A stretch of DNA of 64,000 nt, taken from contig NZ_JAHYJB010000003.1 in assembly GCF_019429335.1 (NCBI RefSeq), positions 50,769 to 114,768 of the forward strand. Reading direction: 5' to 3'. Below the pieces are notes generated by a model. It searched no databases. It saw nothing but the letters and a program-made list of their open reading frames with translations, and had not been told where the DNA came from. The DNA is from Sulfurimonas sp. (GTDB lineage: Bacteria; Campylobacterota; Campylobacteria; Campylobacterales; Sulfurimonadaceae). Of this stretch, positions 60,785 to 64,000 are shown piece after piece. Position 1 is the stretch's first letter. Each line of letters starts with the position of its first letter. The position numbers and the translations under genes were made by a program.

Positions 60785-62961
60785 TGATAAGCCATTCATT
60801 AAACGAGGTTTTCCAAAAATCAATTATCTATGCAAAAGAGCTAAAACATGAGTATATAACCATTGAACATGTATTTTATCAACTTCTTAACTCTCCGGAG
60901 GGTGCAAAAATCATCTTTGAGTGCGGCGGTGATGTCCAAAAGATGAAAGAGCTCATAAAAGATTATATATATTCAAACACAAGCACGCTTCAGCAAAACG
61001 TGAGCGATGAGCCTTTTGAGAGTGTTGCTCTCTCACGGCTGATTGACAGGATGATAAAGCATATCCAAAGCTCACAACAGCAGAGTGCGGATATTGGCGA
61101 CCTGCTTGTTGCCATCTATGATGAAGTGAACTCTTTTGCCTACATGCTGTTAAATGAGTATCATATCTCAAGACTTGATATATTAGAGATGATTTCGCAC
61201 AGCGATGAAACTGATGCTCCAAAAGAGAGTGAATCATATCTTCAAAAATACTCCATAAATTTGCTTAAAAAGGCAAAAGAGGGAAAAATAGACCCCGTTA
61301 TAGGCAGAGATAACGAGATAGAGAGGGTAACGCAGATTTTATGCCGCAGAAAGAAAAACAACCCCATTTTAGTCGGAGAAGCAGGAGTCGGAAAAACTGC
61401 TATTGCAGAGGGGCTGGCGCTAAAGATAGCGGCACGCGAAGTCCCAGAGATTATCCAAAACAGTGAGCTTTATGCACTCGATTTGGGAGCGATGCTTGCA
61501 GGCACAAAATATAGAGGCGATTTCGAGAAGCGCTTAAAAGGCATAATGGATGAGCTTAAATCTATTCCAAACGCTATTCTTTTCATTGATGAAATTCACA
61601 CACTAATAGGCGCAGGTTCAACAAGTGGAACTATGGATGCGGCAAACCAGCTAAAACCAGCATTAGCTTCAGGTGAGCTAAAATGCATGGGTGCTACCAC
61701 GTTTACAGAGTATAGAAACGGTTTTGAAAAAGACAAGGCGTTAAGCAGAAGATTCTCCAAAATTGATATAAATGAGCCTTCAGTAAAGACAACATATAAG
61801 ATTCTAAAAGGGCTAAAAAGTAAATATGAAGAGCACCACAACGTAACATTTACGGACAAAGCCCTAAAAACAGCAATAGATTTGTCAAAAAGATATATAA
61901 CCGATAAATTTTTACCCGACAAGGCAATTGACCTTTTAGATGAAACCGCTGCGTCATTTCATCTAAAAAACAAGAAAAAAAGAGTTGTAGGCTCTCACGA
62001 TATTGAAAATACCATCTCAAAAATTGTCGGTATATCAGGCTCAAAAGTAACACAGGATGAAACACTCTCTCTAATAAACCTAGAAGAGAATTTGCAAAAA
62101 AAAGTAATCGGGCAGGACAAAGCAGTTGCAGAGGTGGCAAAAGCCATAAAAATATCCAAAGCAGGTCTTACTCCGCCAAACAAGCCAATCGCTTCATTTC
62201 TATTTTCTGGACCTACGGGCGTGGGCAAAACAGAACTTGCACTCTCTCTTAGCCAAATACTCGGCATTAATTTTGAGAGATTTGATATGAGCGAATACAT
62301 GGAAAAACATGCCATAAGCAGGCTTGTAGGGGCGCCTCCTGGCTATGTAGGATATGAGCAGGGAGGACTGCTTACGGAGGCAATAAAAAGACACCCTTAC
62401 ACTGTTTTACTGCTTGATGAGATAGAAAAAGCTCACCCTGATTTGGTAAATATTTTACTCCAAATTATGGATAACGCAACTCTTACAGATAATAACGGCT
62501 ATAAGGCAAACTTCCAAAATGTCATACTTATTATGACATCCAACATCGGCGCTACAGCTAGAAATATCATGGGCTTCAACAAAGACAGCTCGCTCTCAAA
62601 AAATGAGGAGTTAAAACTTTTCTTTACACCTGAATTTAGAAATAGGCTAAGCGCTGTAGTAGAGTTTAATCAGCTAAATATAGAGGTAGTCAAAGGAATC
62701 GTAAATAAGTTTATAGATGAGCTAAACAGTGACCTAAAGAAGAAAAAGGTAACCATTACGATATCTCCTAAAGCTGCAGAGTACATAGCAGATAACTCTT
62801 ACTCGATAGAGATGGGAGCAAGGCCGATTAAAAGATATATTGCTGATAATATAACAAATAAATTAAGCGATGAGATACTCTTTGGCAAACTAAAAAACGG
62901 CGGCAGAGTAAATGTATCATTCAACAGAAAGCTGATTTTTAATTTCAAGGAATTAGAATGA
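60784..62961 (+). CDS. clpA: ATP-dependent Clp protease ATP-binding subunit ClpA
   Basis: Double AAA+ ([30 protein letters not shown]), ClpN N-terminus. Confidence 0.96.
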   Translation: MISHSLNEVFQKSIIYAKELKHEYITIEHVFYQLLNSPEGAKIIFECGGDVQKMKELIKDYIYSNTSTLQQNVSDEPFESVALSRLIDRMIKHIQSSQQQSADIGDLLVAIYDEVNSFAYMLLNEYHISRLDILEMISHSDETDAPKESESYLQKYSINLLKKAKEGKIDPVIGRDNEIERVTQILCRRKKNNPILVGEAGVGKTAIAEGLALKIAAREVPEIIQNSELYALDLGAMLAGTKYRGDFEKRLKGIMDELKSIPNAILFIDEIHTLIGAGSTSGTMDAANQLKPALASGELKCMGATTFTEYRNGFEKDKALSRRFSKIDINEPSVKTTYKILKGLKSKYEEHHNVTFTDKALKTAIDLSKRYITDKFLPDKAIDLLDETAASFHLKNKKKRVVGSHDIENTISKIVGISGSKVTQDETLSLINLEENLQKKVIGQDKAVAEVAKAIKISKAGLTPPNKPIASFLFSGPTGVGKTELALSLSQILGINFERFDMSEYMEKHAISRLVGAPPGYVGYEQGGLLTEAIKRHPYTVLLLDEIEKAHPDLVNILLQIMDNATLTDNNGYKANFQNVILIMTSNIGATARNIMGFNKDSSLSKNEELKLFFTPEFRNRLSAVVEFNQLNIEVVKGIVNKFIDELNSDLKKKKVTITISPKAAEYIADNSYSIEMGARPIKRYIADNITNKLSDEILFGKLKNGGRVNVSFNRKLIFNFKELE

Positions 62962-63028
62962 TTATTCTCGCCAACAGTGAAGCTTTTATTCTGTGCTTTG
63001 AAATAGCACAAAACACACGATTGACTAA

Positions 63029-63056
63029 ATGCAACTTGAACTTGTTCAAGTTGCAT
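63029..63056. terminator. Perfect inverted repeat between clpA and aat
   Basis: ATGCAACTTGAAC-TT-GTTCAAGTTGCAT, 13-bp arms; no strong U-tract. Confidence 0.5.
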
Positions 63057-63072
63057 GAGATAATTAAGTAAT

Positions 63073-63762
63073 ATGATACCACAGCTAAAAAAATATGAGC
63101 TGACCTTTCCAAATCCCAACGATGCTAGTGAAGAGGGCATTGTTGCATGGGGAGGCGACTTAAATCCATCTAGACTTATTCGCGCATATCAAAATGGAAT
63201 ATTTCCTTGGTACGCTAAAGATGACCCGATTATTTGGTGGTCGACAAACCCCAGACTTATAATGGAGCTAGATGATTTTAAATTGAGCCGCTCCCTGAAA
63301 AAAAGCATGAAAAAATTTCACTATAAATTTGATAGCAACTTCATAGAGGTTATGAAGCGGTGCAGCAGCGTAAAGAGAGAAAATCAAAATGGTACTTGGA
63401 TACAAGATGAGATAATTGAAGCCTACAGCGTACTTCATGATATGGATATGGCACACAGCATAGAGAGTTATCAAGATGGAAAACTTGTCGGCGGACTTTA
63501 CGGAGTTGTTGTAGGAAAAGTTTTTTGCGGAGAATCCATGTTCTCTCTGGTAAATGATGCCTCAAAATCAGCATATGCAATGCTTGTCAAGCATCTTAAA
63601 TTTTGGGGATATGATTTCATAGACTGTCAAGTGCCCACAGAATATCTGAAAAGCTTGGGCGCAAAAGAGGTTGCAAGAGAGTACTTTTTAAACAGGCTAA
63701 AAAGAGTAAATATAGATACTATAAAGCATAAATGGGATATAGAAAACTCTATAATAGATTAA
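63073..63762 (+). CDS. aat: Leucyl/phenylalanyl-tRNA-protein transferase
   Basis: LRAYQNGIFPWY-like (LIRAYQNGIFPWYAKDDPIIWWSTNPR), GVVVGKVFCGESMFSLVNDASK. Confidence 0.96.
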   Translation: MIPQLKKYELTFPNPNDASEEGIVAWGGDLNPSRLIRAYQNGIFPWYAKDDPIIWWSTNPRLIMELDDFKLSRSLKKSMKKFHYKFDSNFIEVMKRCSSVKRENQNGTWIQDEIIEAYSVLHDMDMAHSIESYQDGKLVGGLYGVVVGKVFCGESMFSLVNDASKSAYAMLVKHLKFWGYDFIDCQVPTEYLKSLGAKEVAREYFLNRLKRVNIDTIKHKWDIENSIID

Positions 63763-63897
63763 AATAGTGTGATAATTGATACTGAAATTTAATAACGCCT
63801 ACATATAAGTTTTTTACGCTTAAGTTTTAGATTGATTTGATTAGTTTGATTGAATTGTTAAGTTTGATTGTGAGTTGTTGTTGCAAGAAATGATCAA

Positions 63898-64000
63898 CTA
63901 GGCAGCGACCTACATTTCCACACCTGACAGGTGCAGTATTATCAGCGATGAGAGGCTTAGCTTCTGGGTTCGGAATGGGGCCAGGCGTTTCCCTCTCTCT
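63898..64000 (-). rRNA. 5S ribosomal RNA, partial (5' end beyond right edge)
   Basis: Minus strand AGAGAGAGGGAAACGCCTGGCCCCATTCCGAACCCAGAAGCTAAGCC...ACCTGTCAGGTGTGGAAATGTAGGTCGCTGCCTAG; 5S loop B/C consensus CCATTCCGAAC. Confidence 0.95.

Overview
The window is a dense bacterial chromosome segment. Its core genes match a Campylobacterota (Sulfurimonas-like) chemolithotroph; this assignment is an inference from gene content and protein style, with no database search run. Conserved genes include rpmH/rnpA, clpB, nth, cmoA, fba, an HU gene, a PiT phosphate transporter, a PsrB/PsrC/PsrA-type molybdoenzyme operon, hisD/aroK, purC-purS-purQ, plsC/crcB, dut, ovoA, yfiH/pgeF, dxs, fliH-fliG-fliF, hisC/pheA/lysA, lptG, pth/rplY, pilT, tal, pabB/pyrB/bioD, clpS/clpA, aat and a partial 5S rRNA at the right edge. 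The clearest accessory region is an AT-rich restriction-modification-like island at about 35.0-39.1 kb. It encodes an unusual 828-aa protein fusing a C5-cytosine methyltransferase to an N6-adenine methyltransferase, a 127-aa protein of unknown family, and an HNH-like endonuclease split in two by an 8-nt homopolymer. Other points of interest are a 103-bp tandem repeat with an internal hairpin (6.92-7.20 kb), structured intergenic elements between purC and purS and between hisC and fliF, several perfect inverted repeats, three promoters placed for leaderless mRNAs (TAYAAT-N6-ATG), and an apparent excess of the word CTACATGT/ACATGTAG. No CRISPR array, prophage, complete IS element or tRNA was recognised.
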